Assembly (NCBI GenBank): GCA_023419605.1
Contig: JAEZXR010000130.1
Coordinates: forward strand, 215,801 to 279,800
Origin: Bacillota bacterium
GTDB lineage: Bacteria; Bacillota; Clostridia; Acetivibrionales; JAEZXR01
Length of the DNA: 64,000 bases
Direction: 5' to 3'
Shown here: positions 7,861 through 18,900 of the stretch, in pieces
Layout of the letters: the number at the start of each line of letters is the position of its first letter
Position numbering within the stretch: the stretch's first letter is position 1
The notes under the pieces: generated by a model
Database searches by the model: none
Seen by the model: the letters and a program-made list of their open reading frames with translations, nothing else
Told to the model about the DNA's origin: nothing
Translations under genes and position numbers: made by a program

Positions 7861-10800
7861 ATGAGAGAATTTTCAGTGTACAATACCCGGAAATTTCTTG
7901 TTTTCATTCTGGTTATCACCCTTGTGTTAACCCAAAGTATTGCGTTCTTGCCTTTTTCACAGGTAAGGGCAGCGGGGGCGAATCTGGCCTTAGGCAAGGC
8001 CGTAACGGCTAACGGCTACACACAAACCTATGTAGCCTCCAATGTAACCGATGGCAATGTAAACACCTATTGGGAAGGTGCGGCGAATGCATATCCCAAT
8101 ACCATTACCGTAGATCTTGGAAGTTCCCAGACGGTCGATTCTGTGGTGCTGAAATTGAATCCTGCCACTGTTTGGGCTACAAGAACACAAACCTTATCCG
8201 TACTTTCAAGTACCGATAACAATACATACAGTACTCTGGTGGCGTCCGGCACCTATACCTTTAATCCTGCAAGTGCCAATACCGTTACCATTATTTTTGC
8301 AAGCACAACAGCCAGGTATGTTCGTTTGAATTTTACTGCAAATAGTGAGGCTACAGGAGGACAGTTGGCAGAGTTTGAGGTTTATGGTCCCGGCTCAGCA
8401 GGAACGCCGGACCTTGTGGTAACGGACATATCCTGGAGTCCTGCAAATCCTGCGACAGGGAATGCAGTTACCTTCAGTGCCGTTATAAAGAACCAGGGGA
8501 CCGGGGCAGCACCAGCCGGAGTTATCAATGGGGTGAGTTTCCTGGTTGACGGCACACAGGTGTGCTGGTCCGATAACAATACCAGCTCCATAGCTCCTGG
8601 CAGCTCCATAACAGTAACTGCAAATGGAGGTCCGAGCGGGTCTGCTACATGGATAGCAACTTCAGGAAGCCATACGATAACAGCGTGGGTTGATGATGTG
8701 AACAGAATTTCAGAATCAAATGAAAATAACAACCAGTATGCGAAAACCTTGACTGTAGGTGGAACTGCAACACCTATACCAACACCTACACCAACACCTT
8801 ATGGTCTGCCTGACTTGATCGTTACTGATATTATAACTTCTCCGGCATCTCCTTTAACCGGGAACACGGTAACCTTCAGTGCGGTGGTAAAGAATCAGGG
8901 TGCGGCAGCCGGTGCAGCAGGCACCGTTGCCTTCAAGGTAGACGGTACCCAGGTTGCGGCATCAGCAAACAGCACGGCTTCCATAGCCGCCGGTGCCGCG
9001 TTAACAATCACAGGCAACGGTACATGGACTGCGGTCAGTGGAACCCATACGTTAACGGCTACTGTGGATAACAGCAATACTACAGTGGAGTCCAACGAAA
9101 CCAACAACTCCTACAGCAAAAGCATTACAATCGGTAGTGTTTCCGGGTCAAATATGGCCCTCGGCAAACCTATCACCGCTTCGTCAACGGTTTTCACATT
9201 TATAGCAACGAATGCCAATGATGGTAATGTGTCGACCTACTGGGAAGGCGCCTCCGGCTCCTATCCCAATACCTTGACGATAAATATGGGGGCTAATGTC
9301 AACACAACATCGGTTGTTTTGAAGCTGAACCCCGACGCCGCTTGGGCCACCCGTACGCAGACCATTCAGGTGCTGGGCCATGATCAATACTCGACGACCT
9401 TCACAAACCTGGTTTCTCCTACAGTATATACCTTCAATCCTGCTGCGGGAAATACTGTGACCATTCCTGTTTCGGCTACAGTAAGCGATATCCAGCTCAA
9501 AATCACCACAAACTCCGGTTCATCAGCCGGGCAGATTGCTGAGTTTGAAGTGTATGGTTCACCGGCTCCAAACCCGGACTTAACCATTACTGGAATAACG
9601 GTTTCTCCGGTTTCTCCCGTTGAAACGGATGCCATTACTTTAACTGCCGCCGTTAAGAACATCGGGACTGCCGACGCCGGTGCTTCGAATGTTAAGTTCT
9701 ACTTCGGTACGACCTTGGTAGGAACTGCCAACACTCCCGTGATCGCAGCCGGTGCAACAACTAATGTTTCTGTAAATATAGGGGCACAAAATGCAGGTAC
9801 ATATTCAGTAACGGCTAAGGCTGATGAAGCTAATGCCTTGGTCGAACTTGATAACACCAATAACAATTATACCAGCCCAAGTTCCCTGGTAGTTAACCAG
9901 GTTCCGAGTTCCGACCTGGTAGGAAATGTTTCCTGGACGCCCAATAATCCAAGTGCCGGAAATACAGTGACTTTTACCGTAAACCTTAAGAATCAAGGAA
10001 ATATTGCTTCTGCCGGCGGGGCTCACGGAATAACATTAGTACTGAAAAATTCTGCGGGTGCAGCCGTTCAAACATATAGTAATTCCTATACCGGTACCTT
10101 GGCTGCAGGAGCGTCGACCAATATCACCATGGGAACATGGACGGCAGTAAACGGCAGCTACAGCCTCACATGCACTGCTGCGGCTGACGCGAATGAAGTA
10201 GCTATCAAGCAGGTGAACAACGTAAGTACAACAAGCCTATATTCCGGTCGGGGTGCTAATATGCCCTTTACCATCCTCGAAGCGGAATCTGCTTCCGTGA
10301 CCACCAATGGGACCAGACTGGCTCCAAACTTTAAACTGGCTGACTATGCGGGTGAAGCTTCCGGGCGTTCAGCAGTATACCTCGATGCAGCGGGAGAATA
10401 TGTAGAGTTTACACTCACCGCTCCGGCCAACGCTTTTGTTCTTCGTAACGCCGTTGCTGAAAATACCACCGGGACGATCAGTGTTTATGCCGACGGAGTA
10501 GACAAAGGTAATTTTACCGTTACCTCTAAGTTCTCCTATTTGTACGCATCACCGACAACCCTTGGACGGCTGGGATATGATAATTCCGGCTCGGTAGCTT
10601 ACTGGCTCTACGAAGATTCACAGTTAATACTCGACCAGGTATATCCGGCCGGAACCAAGATTAAGATTCAAAAAGACTCCGGAGACGTTCCATGGATCTA
10701 TATCGACTTACTGGAAACGGAGAATGTGGCTCCCGCAGCTTCAAATCCGGACCCGGCCAAATATGTTCAGGTTTCGAGCACGAAATCCATTGAACAAGCG

Positions 10801-11928
10801 CTTACGGAATTCCGAAGCGATTCAACCAAGCTAGGCATCTTTATTCCTGCCGGTTCCTGGGAGATTTCCAATAAGATCTTCCTCTATGGCCGCGCAGTTC
10901 AGATCATCGGTGCCGGTCCGTGGCACACCAAGCTGGTAGCGCCGCAAAACTCAACAAATACTGATGTAGGCTTCAATATCAGTTCTTCTGCTAACGGTTC
11001 AACAATTAAGGATTTGTCTGCCTGGGGCAACTATATCTACCGGCAAGACGGACCTGGAAAATTCATAGATGGCAACGGCATGCAGAATGTAACGGTTGAT
11101 AATGTATGGGTCGAGCACTTCGTCTGCTTGTACTGGGGTGTCAACTCTTCGTATAATACGTTCAAAAACTGCCGTATCAAGAACACCTTTGCCGATGGTA
11201 TTAACATGACCAATGGTTCATCCTATAATGTCATTACCAACTGTTATGCACGAGGCTGCGGCGATGATGCTTTCGCGCTCTTCAGCGCCGTTGATTCCGG
11301 CGGTTCCTACAATGTAGGCAACCAGTACACCAACCTCACTGCGACCTGTGTACGACGTGCAGCATGCTTTGCAGTATACGGCGGGTCAAATAACCTCTAT
11401 CAGAACCTCTACGGTGCAGATACCTTAACTTATCCCGGAATCACCATCAGCAGCCTGAGCTTCGGCTATAACACCCTGGGATTTGGCGATGTTGACTGCG
11501 TATTTGACGGGGTAACTCTGGACCGAACCGGTGGTGATTTCTGGACCAGCGTCGGAGCAGATGACAAGATCAATGACTATCAGAATTTTGCAGCCATTTG
11601 GTTCTTCTGCGGTGATAGGGCCTTCAAAAATATCTTGGTGAAGAACGTCGATATTAATAACCCGGTTTACTACGGTGTAATGTTCCAGACCAAGTATCCG
11701 GAAGCCCTGGCGATGCAAAACGTCCGTTTGGAGAATGTCAATATCAACAATCCCACTCGTTACGGCATCAAGCTTGTAGTCAGTGCGGAAGCGGGGCAGG
11801 GACCGGCTGTTGGTGGCGCAAGCTTCACCAATGTTAAGGTTAATAACCCCGGTATTATGCTGATTTACGGACAATCCGGATGCCCGAATTTCATTATTAC
11901 AAAAATCGGTTCCGGTAATAACTGGTAA
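7861..11928 (+). CDS. Secreted modular GH87 alpha-1,3-glucanase (mycodextranase family)
   Basis: 1355 residues. Signal peptide about 1-38 (cleavage near VRAAG). Modules: discoidin (F5/8 type C, about 40-178), CARDB (183-300), Pro/Thr linker (304-316), CARDB (317-425), discoidin (430-565), CARDB (571-677), CARDB (683-795), a CBM6/35-like carbohydrate-binding module (797-955, with FTILEAESASV), and a right-handed beta-helix catalytic domain (956-1355). In the last, Asp1112 (FADGIN) and Asp1135/Asp1136 (GCGDDAF) have the 23- and 24-residue spacing of the three catalytic Asp residues I recall for GH87 enzymes of Paenibacillus/Bacillus. GH87 endo-enzymes hydrolyse alpha-1,3-glucan of fungal walls and mutan. 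No dockerin or SLH domain is seen, so it is probably a free enzyme held to substrate by its binding modules. RBS AAAAGGAGAG precedes the ATG. It is followed by its own terminator at 12003. Confidence 0.88.
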   Translation: MREFSVYNTRKFLVFILVITLVLTQSIAFLPFSQVRAAGANLALGKAVTANGYTQTYVASNVTDGNVNTYWEGAANAYPNTITVDLGSSQTVDSVVLKLNPATVWATRTQTLSVLSSTDNNTYSTLVASGTYTFNPASANTVTIIFASTTARYVRLNFTANSEATGGQLAEFEVYGPGSAGTPDLVVTDISWSPANPATGNAVTFSAVIKNQGTGAAPAGVINGVSFLVDGTQVCWSDNNTSSIAPGSSITVTANGGPSGSATWIATSGSHTITAWVDDVNRISESNENNNQYAKTLTVGGTATPIPTPTPTPYGLPDLIVTDIITSPASPLTGNTVTFSAVVKNQGAAAGAAGTVAFKVDGTQVAASANSTASIAAGAALTITGNGTWTAVSGTHTLTATVDNSNTTVESNETNNSYSKSITIGSVSGSNMALGKPITASSTVFTFIATNANDGNVSTYWEGASGSYPNTLTINMGANVNTTSVVLKLNPDAAWATRTQTIQVLGHDQYSTTFTNLVSPTVYTFNPAAGNTVTIPVSATVSDIQLKITTNSGSSAGQIAEFEVYGSPAPNPDLTITGITVSPVSPVETDAITLTAAVKNIGTADAGASNVKFYFGTTLVGTANTPVIAAGATTNVSVNIGAQNAGTYSVTAKADEANALVELDNTNNNYTSPSSLVVNQVPSSDLVGNVSWTPNNPSAGNTVTFTVNLKNQGNIASAGGAHGITLVLKNSAGAAVQTYSNSYTGTLAAGASTNITMGTWTAVNGSYSLTCTAAADANEVAIKQVNNVSTTSLYSGRGANMPFTILEAESASVTTNGTRLAPNFKLADYAGEASGRSAVYLDAAGEYVEFTLTAPANAFVLRNAVAENTTGTISVYADGVDKGNFTVTSKFSYLYASPTTLGRLGYDNSGSVAYWLYEDSQLILDQVYPAGTKIKIQKDSGDVPWIYIDLLETENVAPAASNPDPAKYVQVSSTKSIEQALTEFRSDSTKLGIFIPAGSWEISNKIFLYGRAVQIIGAGPWHTKLVAPQNSTNTDVGFNISSSANGSTIKDLSAWGNYIYRQDGPGKFIDGNGMQNVTVDNVWVEHFVCLYWGVNSSYNTFKNCRIKNTFADGINMTNGSSYNVITNCYARGCGDDAFALFSAVDSGGSYNVGNQYTNLTATCVRRAACFAVYGGSNNLYQNLYGADTLTYPGITISSLSFGYNTLGFGDVDCVFDGVTLDRTGGDFWTSVGADDKINDYQNFAAIWFFCGDRAFKNILVKNVDINNPVYYGVMFQTKYPEALAMQNVRLENVNINNPTRYGIKLVVSAEAGQGPAVGGASFTNVKVNNPGIMLIYGQSGCPNFIITKIGSGNNW

Positions 11929-12002
11929 TCATTTCATCTTTGTTAATCAGGAATAGGACTACGATCTTCACGATCATTGCAAATCCGTATTTTTGTGATC
12001 CT

Positions 12003-12028
12003 GGGGCTGTTCCATCAGCCCCTGTTTT
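12003..12028 (+). terminator. Rho-independent terminator after the first GH87 gene
   Basis: Stem GGGGCTG / CAGCCCC with a 6-base loop followed by TGTTTT. It separates the first GH87 gene from the next enzyme gene. Confidence 0.75.
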
Positions 12029-12102
12029 CTCCCGGATTTGTTTGAACCCATCGACTTTCAATCAGTGAAATGAAGGGAAAGGGCTTTGAAGGAGGTTATA
12101 GT

Positions 12103-15100
12103 ATGAGAATGCTATCGATAATAAAAAGGTTATTTTTTATAGCAGTATTTAGCTGCATCTTCCTGTCTTTTTCTAAGGTCTGCTTTGCACAGAACCCTAT
12201 CATAACGCATATGTACACAGCGGACCCATCGGCCCATATAGGTCCGGACGGGCGGCTTTATCTCTATCCATCCCATGACATTGAACCGAACCGGGGCTGC
12301 GATTTAATGGACCAATACCATGTGTTTTCGACGTCTGACATGGTAAACTGGACCGACCACGGCGAAATCCTCCGTGCAAGCCAGGTACCCTGGGGAAGGC
12401 CTGAGGGCGGCTTTATGTGGGCACCTGACTGCATATACAAAAACGGAACGTACTATTACTATTTTCCGCATCCCAGCGGAACCGACTGGGGCAGCACATG
12501 GAAAACGGGAATCGCAACAAGCACCGGCCCTGCCGGCGGTTTTACGGTTCAAGGCTATATTCCCGGACTGGACCCCTTGATTGATCCCAACGTGTTTATG
12601 GATGACGACGGTCAGGCTTATTTTTATCATGGCGGCGGTGGAATCTGCAAAGGTGGAAAACTTAAGGACAACATGATGGAAATAGACGGAGCCATGCAGA
12701 CTATGCAGGGGTTGGTGGATTTTCATGAAGCAGCATGGGTATTTAAGAGAAACGGCATATATTACCTGACCTATGCCGACAACCATTCCGATGCAACCGG
12801 AGACAACCGCATGTGCTATGCTACCAGTACAAACCCATTGGGACCATGGACGTATAGAGGTGTCTTTATGGATCCTACCGACAGCTATTGTGCCCATGGA
12901 TCCGTGGTGGAATACAAAGACCAGTGGTATGTGTTTTATTTTAACAGTTCCATTTCCCATAATGACTGGCTAAGGTCCACCTGCGTAGATAAACTGTATT
13001 TCAATGCGGACGGAACCATACAGAAGGTTGTCCAGACAACAACGAGTGTGGATGCGGTTACCGGAAGCTATCCCGACTTTGTAGTAACAGACATATCCTG
13101 GAACCCTGCAAATCCGGCACTGGGCAATGCGGTAACCTTCCGTGCCACCGTAAAGAATCAGGGCGCAGCAGCGGGCAGTGCTGGAGTTATCGCCTTCAAG
13201 GTTGATGGAACCCAGGTGGCGGTATCCAACAACAGCACCACATCCATAGCGCCGGGTGCAGCAACGACCATCACTGCCAACGGTACATGGACTGCAACGG
13301 GTGGAAGCCATAAGATCGTTGCGTATGCAGACAGCAACGATACTACTGTGGAAGTCGACAACTACAACAACACATACAACGAAAGCATGACAATCGATAT
13401 CGGGCCGGCTCCCGATCTTATCGTAACAGATATAGCCTGGAACCCTGCAAACCCGGCAGTAGGGAATGCAGTGACCTTTAGCGCCACCATAAAGAACCAG
13501 GGAACAGGTGCAACACCAGCCGGAGTTATACATGGTGTAGCTTTTCAGATTGACGGAGCAGGCACCACATTATGGAGTGACAATAGCATGTCCTCCATAC
13601 CAGCAGGTTCATCCATCACAGTTACAGTAAACGGTGGTACCGCAGGTTCCGCATGGATTTCCACCCCAGGGACACATTCAATATTAGCCTGGGTTGACGA
13701 TGTGAATAGGATGGTTGAATCAAACGAGAATAATAACCAGTACACAAAGAATCTAACCGTTGGTTCGAGCGGCGGAAATAATCTGGCTCAAGGAAAGACA
13801 ATAACCGCAAGCAGCTATACGCAAACCTATGCGGCCGCAAATGCCAACGACGGTAATGTAAATACCTATTGGGAAGGCACCGGCAATGCATATCCCAACA
13901 CCCTTACAGTAGACCTCGGCAGTGTACAATCCGTCGGCAAAGTAGTACTTAAGCTGAATGCTGCCTGGGGCTCAAGGACACAGGCCTTGTCCGTGCTTTC
14001 AAGTACGGACAATACAACCTATACGACACGTGCGGCTTCAAACGCCTATACCTTTGACCCCGCAAGTGAAAATACTGTTACCATCACCTTTACAAATACC
14101 AGCGCAAGGTATGTCCGCTTGAATTTTACAGCAAACAGCGGCGCTACAGGTGGACAGGCTGCAGAGTTTGAGGTTTATGGGTCCGGTTCTGCCGGAACTC
14201 CGGACCTTATTGTGACAGACATATCCTGGAATCTTGCAAATCCTGCTGCAGGGAATGCAGTTACCTTCAGTGCCGTTATAAAGAACCAGGGAACCGGAGC
14301 AACAACGGCAGGGGTAATCAATGGAGTAAGCTTCCTGGTTGACGGTACCCAGGTTTGCTGGTCCGACAACAATACCTCCTCCATAGCCGCAGGTGCTTCC
14401 ATTACAGTAACGTCAAACGGGGGACCAAGCGGAGCAGCTGCCTGGACTGCGACCACAGGAAACCATACGGTAACAGCTTGGGTGGATGATGTGAACAGAA
14501 TATCCGAATCAAATGAAAGCAATAACTCCTACAGCGAAGGACTTACAATAGGAGGCAGCGGTGGCAGCGGAGATATTATAGGGAAGATTTACGCAGGATA
14601 TCAAGGTTGGTTTAATTGCTATGGGGACAGTTCGCCCGTAGCCCGTTGGAGGCACTGGTCTGCCGGGACATATCAATCCAATGCGGGTGCACCGGCGCCA
14701 GGATATATATCCTTTGAGCTGTATCCGGATGTAAGGGAATATACAAACTTATATCAGACCAACCTTGGAAATCTCAACAACGGGCAGCCGGCGAAATTGT
14801 TTTCTTCCTATTCGGAACAGACGGTCAACAAGCATTTTGAATGGATGCAGACGTATGGAATAGATGGTGCGGCACTGCAGCGGTTCGGAGGAGAACTGGC
14901 AGATTCCGTATTCAAATCGAATCGCGACAGCATTGCTTCCAAAGTAAAAACTGCTTCAGAAACCTATGGACGTAAGTTTTATATTATGTATGACATTTCA
15001 GGTATGAGCAGTAACTTTGATACTATCCTGAAAAACGACTGGACGGGTACCATTACAGGTACATTAAACCTTACTGCTTCCGGTGCTTATGCAAAGCAAG

Positions 15101-15753
15101 ACGGCAAACCGGTTGTTTGTATCTGGGGGATCGGCTTTAACGACCGTCCTGGAGATGCAGCCCAAAGTCTCAACCTGGTTAATTGGTTCAAAGCCCAGGG
15201 CTGCTATGTAATCGGTGGAGTACCCACGCAGTGGCGCAAATGTATCGATGACTCCAAAGCAGGATTTGAGAATGTTTATAAGGCATTTAACATGATTTCC
15301 CCCTGGAGTGTGGGTCGATTTGGCGATCAGGCTGGAGCTGACCAGTTCAAAAACAACCAGCTCGTACCGGATTTGAGCTACTGCAATGCGAATGGAATCG
15401 CGTATCAGCCGGTTATGTTTCCCGGCTTTGCATGGTCAAACTGGAATGGCGGGACAAGAAATCAAATTCCCAGACAGCATGGAGACTTCATGTGGAGACA
15501 GGCATACAATATGAAGAGTTTAGGTATTTCAACAGGATACATTGCAATGTTTGATGAATATGACGAAGGCACAGCGATCGCCAAAGCAGCGGAAAACAGC
15601 TCCATGATACCCAATAACCAGTACTTCCTTACCCTGGATGCTGACGGAGTAGCATGCTCCTCAGACTTCTACTTGCGCTTATCCGGTGATATAACCAGAA
15701 TGATGAAAGGGCAGATTCCATTAACCGCCACCCATCCTACAAGCCACCAGTAA
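12103..15753 (+). CDS. Secreted two-catalytic-domain enzyme: GH43 plus GH71/99-like
   Basis: 1216 residues from ATG 12103, chosen over the in-frame ATG at 12070 because GGAGGT sits 6 bases upstream and the signal peptide (cleavage near CFA/Q, residue 29) starts there. The N-terminal GH43 five-bladed propeller (about 30-318) shows the canonical triad: Asp41 (TADPSAH) base, Asp161 (LIDPNVF) and Glu209 (DFHEAAW) acid. Then come CARDB (324-433), CARDB (437-553), discoidin (559-693) and CARDB (700-816). The C-terminal domain (about 823-1216) begins IIGKIYAGYQGWFNCYG and contains YGIDGAALQRFGG and MFDEYDEGTA, which matches the GH71/99-like group. GH71 contains fungal alpha-1,3-glucanases and GH99 contains endo-mannanases, so either specificity is possible. 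It lies between two GH87 genes and probably acts on the same substrate, with GH43 trimming side chains (inference). No terminator separates it from the next gene, 155 bp on. Confidence 0.85.
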   Translation: MRMLSIIKRLFFIAVFSCIFLSFSKVCFAQNPIITHMYTADPSAHIGPDGRLYLYPSHDIEPNRGCDLMDQYHVFSTSDMVNWTDHGEILRASQVPWGRPEGGFMWAPDCIYKNGTYYYYFPHPSGTDWGSTWKTGIATSTGPAGGFTVQGYIPGLDPLIDPNVFMDDDGQAYFYHGGGGICKGGKLKDNMMEIDGAMQTMQGLVDFHEAAWVFKRNGIYYLTYADNHSDATGDNRMCYATSTNPLGPWTYRGVFMDPTDSYCAHGSVVEYKDQWYVFYFNSSISHNDWLRSTCVDKLYFNADGTIQKVVQTTTSVDAVTGSYPDFVVTDISWNPANPALGNAVTFRATVKNQGAAAGSAGVIAFKVDGTQVAVSNNSTTSIAPGAATTITANGTWTATGGSHKIVAYADSNDTTVEVDNYNNTYNESMTIDIGPAPDLIVTDIAWNPANPAVGNAVTFSATIKNQGTGATPAGVIHGVAFQIDGAGTTLWSDNSMSSIPAGSSITVTVNGGTAGSAWISTPGTHSILAWVDDVNRMVESNENNNQYTKNLTVGSSGGNNLAQGKTITASSYTQTYAAANANDGNVNTYWEGTGNAYPNTLTVDLGSVQSVGKVVLKLNAAWGSRTQALSVLSSTDNTTYTTRAASNAYTFDPASENTVTITFTNTSARYVRLNFTANSGATGGQAAEFEVYGSGSAGTPDLIVTDISWNLANPAAGNAVTFSAVIKNQGTGATTAGVINGVSFLVDGTQVCWSDNNTSSIAAGASITVTSNGGPSGAAAWTATTGNHTVTAWVDDVNRISESNESNNSYSEGLTIGGSGGSGDIIGKIYAGYQGWFNCYGDSSPVARWRHWSAGTYQSNAGAPAPGYISFELYPDVREYTNLYQTNLGNLNNGQPAKLFSSYSEQTVNKHFEWMQTYGIDGAALQRFGGELADSVFKSNRDSIASKVKTASETYGRKFYIMYDISGMSSNFDTILKNDWTGTITGTLNLTASGAYAKQDGKPVVCIWGIGFNDRPGDAAQSLNLVNWFKAQGCYVIGGVPTQWRKCIDDSKAGFENVYKAFNMISPWSVGRFGDQAGADQFKNNQLVPDLSYCNANGIAYQPVMFPGFAWSNWNGGTRNQIPRQHGDFMWRQAYNMKSLGISTGYIAMFDEYDEGTAIAKAAENSSMIPNNQYFLTLDADGVACSSDFYLRLSGDITRMMKGQIPLTATHPTSHQ

Positions 15754-15908
15754 TGCTGGCATATCAGGGCTCTGTGAGAAAGTCGCGGTTTACATAAGAA
15801 TAAGTAAGGAGGTGAGACCGGCAGCTGATTAAGGGGAAAAAACCAAGGTATTTACATACAAGCTTGTAAAAACAAAATTTAAAACATGGAAAGATGGAGG
15901 TTAATTCA
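15754..15908 (+). other. Short intergenic region with unused Shine-Dalgarno
   Basis: Between the GH43/GH71-99-like gene and the second GH87 gene there is no clear terminator. An AAGGAGG at about 15808 precedes only a six-codon frame starting GTG (MRPAAD), which may be a leader peptide or chance. The two large genes may be co-transcribed. Confidence 0.35.
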
Positions 15909-18900
15909 ATGAGAAAAGGTTTTAAAAGATGCACGCATCTCATGCTGGTATTGGCAATCATTATTACTCAGGTTTTAGTATTTGCTCCGGCTGTATATGC
16001 AGCCGACACCGGTAATTTGGCTCTTGGAAAGACGATAACTGCCAACAATTATACACAAACCTATGTAGCGGCAAATGCCAATGACGGCAACGTAAATACA
16101 TATTGGGAGGGTGCAGCGAATTCATATCCCAATATCCTCACGGTAGACCTTGGAAGTGTACAGTCGGTTTACAAGGTAGTATTGAAGCTGAATCCGTCAT
16201 GGGGGGCAAGAACACAGACATTGTCGGTGCTTTCCAGTACTGACAACTCGAACTACACAACCCGTGCAGCTTCGAACACATACACCTTTAATCCTTCAAG
16301 CAGCAATACCGTGACAATAACTTTCACCGAAACAAGTGCAAGGTACATACGCCTTAACTTCACTGCAAACAGTGGAGCCACGGGTGGGCAGGTTGCAGAG
16401 TTTGAGGTTTATGGTACTGCTTCTGCAGGCACTCCTGACCTGGTTGTAACGGATATATCCTGGAGTCCTGCAAATCCTGTTGCAGGAAATGCAGTTACCT
16501 TCAGTGCAACAATCAAGAACCAGGGAACAGGAGCAACAAGTGCAGGAGTAATCAATGGTGTCAGCTTTCTGGTTGATGGCACACAGGTATCCTGGTCCGA
16601 CAACAATACCAGCTCCATAGCGGCCGGCAGTTCCATTACGGTAACTGCAAATGGAGGACCCGGCGGCTCGGCAGTATGGACTGCAACCGCAGGAAGCCAC
16701 ACAGTAACAGCCTGGGTGGATGATGTCAACCGGATATCCGAATCAAATGAAAGCAACAATCAATTCTCAAAGACCTTGACTGTGGGCGGAACTGCAACAC
16801 CCACAACGACACCAACACCAACTCCGACACCAACACCAACTCCGACACCAACACCAACCCCGACTCCAACACCGTATGGTCTTCCTGACTTGATCGTTAC
16901 GGATATCATAACTTCGCCAGCATCTCCTTTAACCGGGAACACGGTAACCTTCAGTGCAGTAGTAAAGAACCAGGGGACAGGCGTAACACCAGCAGGAACG
17001 ATCATCGGTGTGAGCTTCTCGGTTGACGGGACACAGGTCAGCTGGTCCGATAATACCACTTCTTCATTGGCAGCAGGAGCTTCCGTAACTGTAACTGCAA
17101 ACGGCGGGCCCAGCGGTTCGGCTACCTGGACGGCAACCACAGGAAACCATACCGTACAGGCCTGGGTTGACGATGTAAACAGGATATCCGAATCGAATGA
17201 AAGCAACAACCAGTACACAAAGAGCCTGGCGGTTACTACTTCACCAATGCCTGATCTGATAGTAACAGATATTATATCTTCACCCGCCTCTCCTGTATCC
17301 GGCAATGCGGTTACCTTCAGTGCAGTAGTTAAGAATCAGGGTACAGCGGCTGGCACAGCAGGAATTGTCGTCTTCAAGGTTGACGGGACTCAGGTGGCAG
17401 CAGCTGCCAACAGCACCACGTCTCTGGCAGCCGGTGCTACTTTGACAGTTACAGCTATAGGAACATGGTCTGCAACTGTAGGCAGCCATTCCATAAGTGC
17501 AACTGTCGACAGTTCAAATACAACCCCGGAAGGCAATGAAACCAATAATACCTACGTGAAAGACCTTACAGTGAATCCACAGCCCGGTATAGACCTTGTT
17601 GTAACCGATATTACATGGAGTCCTTCCTACATTACAGCAGGAAATCCGGTAACCTTCAGCGCAGTGATAAAGAACCAGGGGACGCTGCCTGGAGCGGCAG
17701 GAATCGTTGCCTTCAAGGTTGACGGTACTCAGGTAGCCGCATCAGCAAACAGTACTGCTTCAATAGCTGCAGGTTCCACCCTTACCATAACGGCAAGCAG
17801 CACATGGGCTGCCGTAGGCGGAGCTCATTCAATCGGCGCAACTGTTGACAACAGCAATACAACTGCAGAAACAGATGAAACCAACAATTCCTACAGTGTA
17901 AATATGACAGTAAGCAGTGGCGGACGCGGTGCTACAATGCCTTATACAAGATATGAGTCAGAAGATGCTTCCATCGGCGGCGGAGCCATATTGCGCTCGG
18001 CTCCTGACTTCAATTATGCCCTCACCGCTTCTGAAGCATCCAACCAGAAGTATGTGGCGCTCCCATCCAACGGTTCTTATGTTGAATGGACAATCGACCA
18101 GGGTGGAGCAGGTGTAAACATGAGATTTACAATGCCTGACTCAAGTGACGGTATGGGATTGAACGGATCCCTTGACTGTTATGTCAACGGTGCAAAAGTT
18201 TCTACTATTTCGCTGTCCTCCTATTGGTCCTGGCAGTATTTCACGGGTGACCAGCCGCAGGATGCTCCAAATGGCGGCCAAGCCGCGTTCCGTTTTGACG
18301 AAGTCCATTGGAAACTGCCTACGGCGCTTAAGTCCGGTGATAAGCTCAGAATTCAAAAAACAAACGGCGACAGCCTGGAATACGGCGTTGACTTCGTGGA
18401 AGTTGAACCGGTGCCTTCAGCCATCCCACAACCGGCCAATTCTCTCTCAGTAACAGCGTACGGTGCAACTCCTGATGACGGCACCGACGACCTTGCAGCC
18501 TTCAATGCCTGTGTAAATGCGGCGGCTGCGTCCGGAAAGTCTGTATACATACCCGCGGGTAAATTTAATTTAGGCAACATGTGGGTCATCGGCTCCATTA
18601 GCAATCCTATTTCAAACATCACCATTACCGGTGCCGGCATATGGTATACAAACATACAGTTTACATCACCCAACAAAGCCAGCGGCGGTATATCCTTCAG
18701 AATGGCAAGTACCGGTACTGTGGACTTCGGCAATATGTATATAAACTCAAGTCTTAGGTCCCGTTATGGCCAGGAGGCAGTATATAAGTGTTTCATGGAT
18801 AACTTCGGAACAAATTCAAGGATTCATGATTTCTGGGAGGAACATTTTGAGTGCGGCTTCTGGGTCGGAGACTATGCCCATACACCCGCCGTTCCTGCCA

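Noticed and set aside
11425..14522. Several long minus-strand frames across the modular glycosidase genes
   Set aside because: They repeat wherever CARDB/discoidin repeats occur and simply reflect biased codon use of these repeats on the coding strand.
16797..16877. Tandem repeat considered as CRISPR or as a recombination site
   Set aside because: No spacers and in-frame with a Thr-Pro linker; a coding minisatellite explains it.
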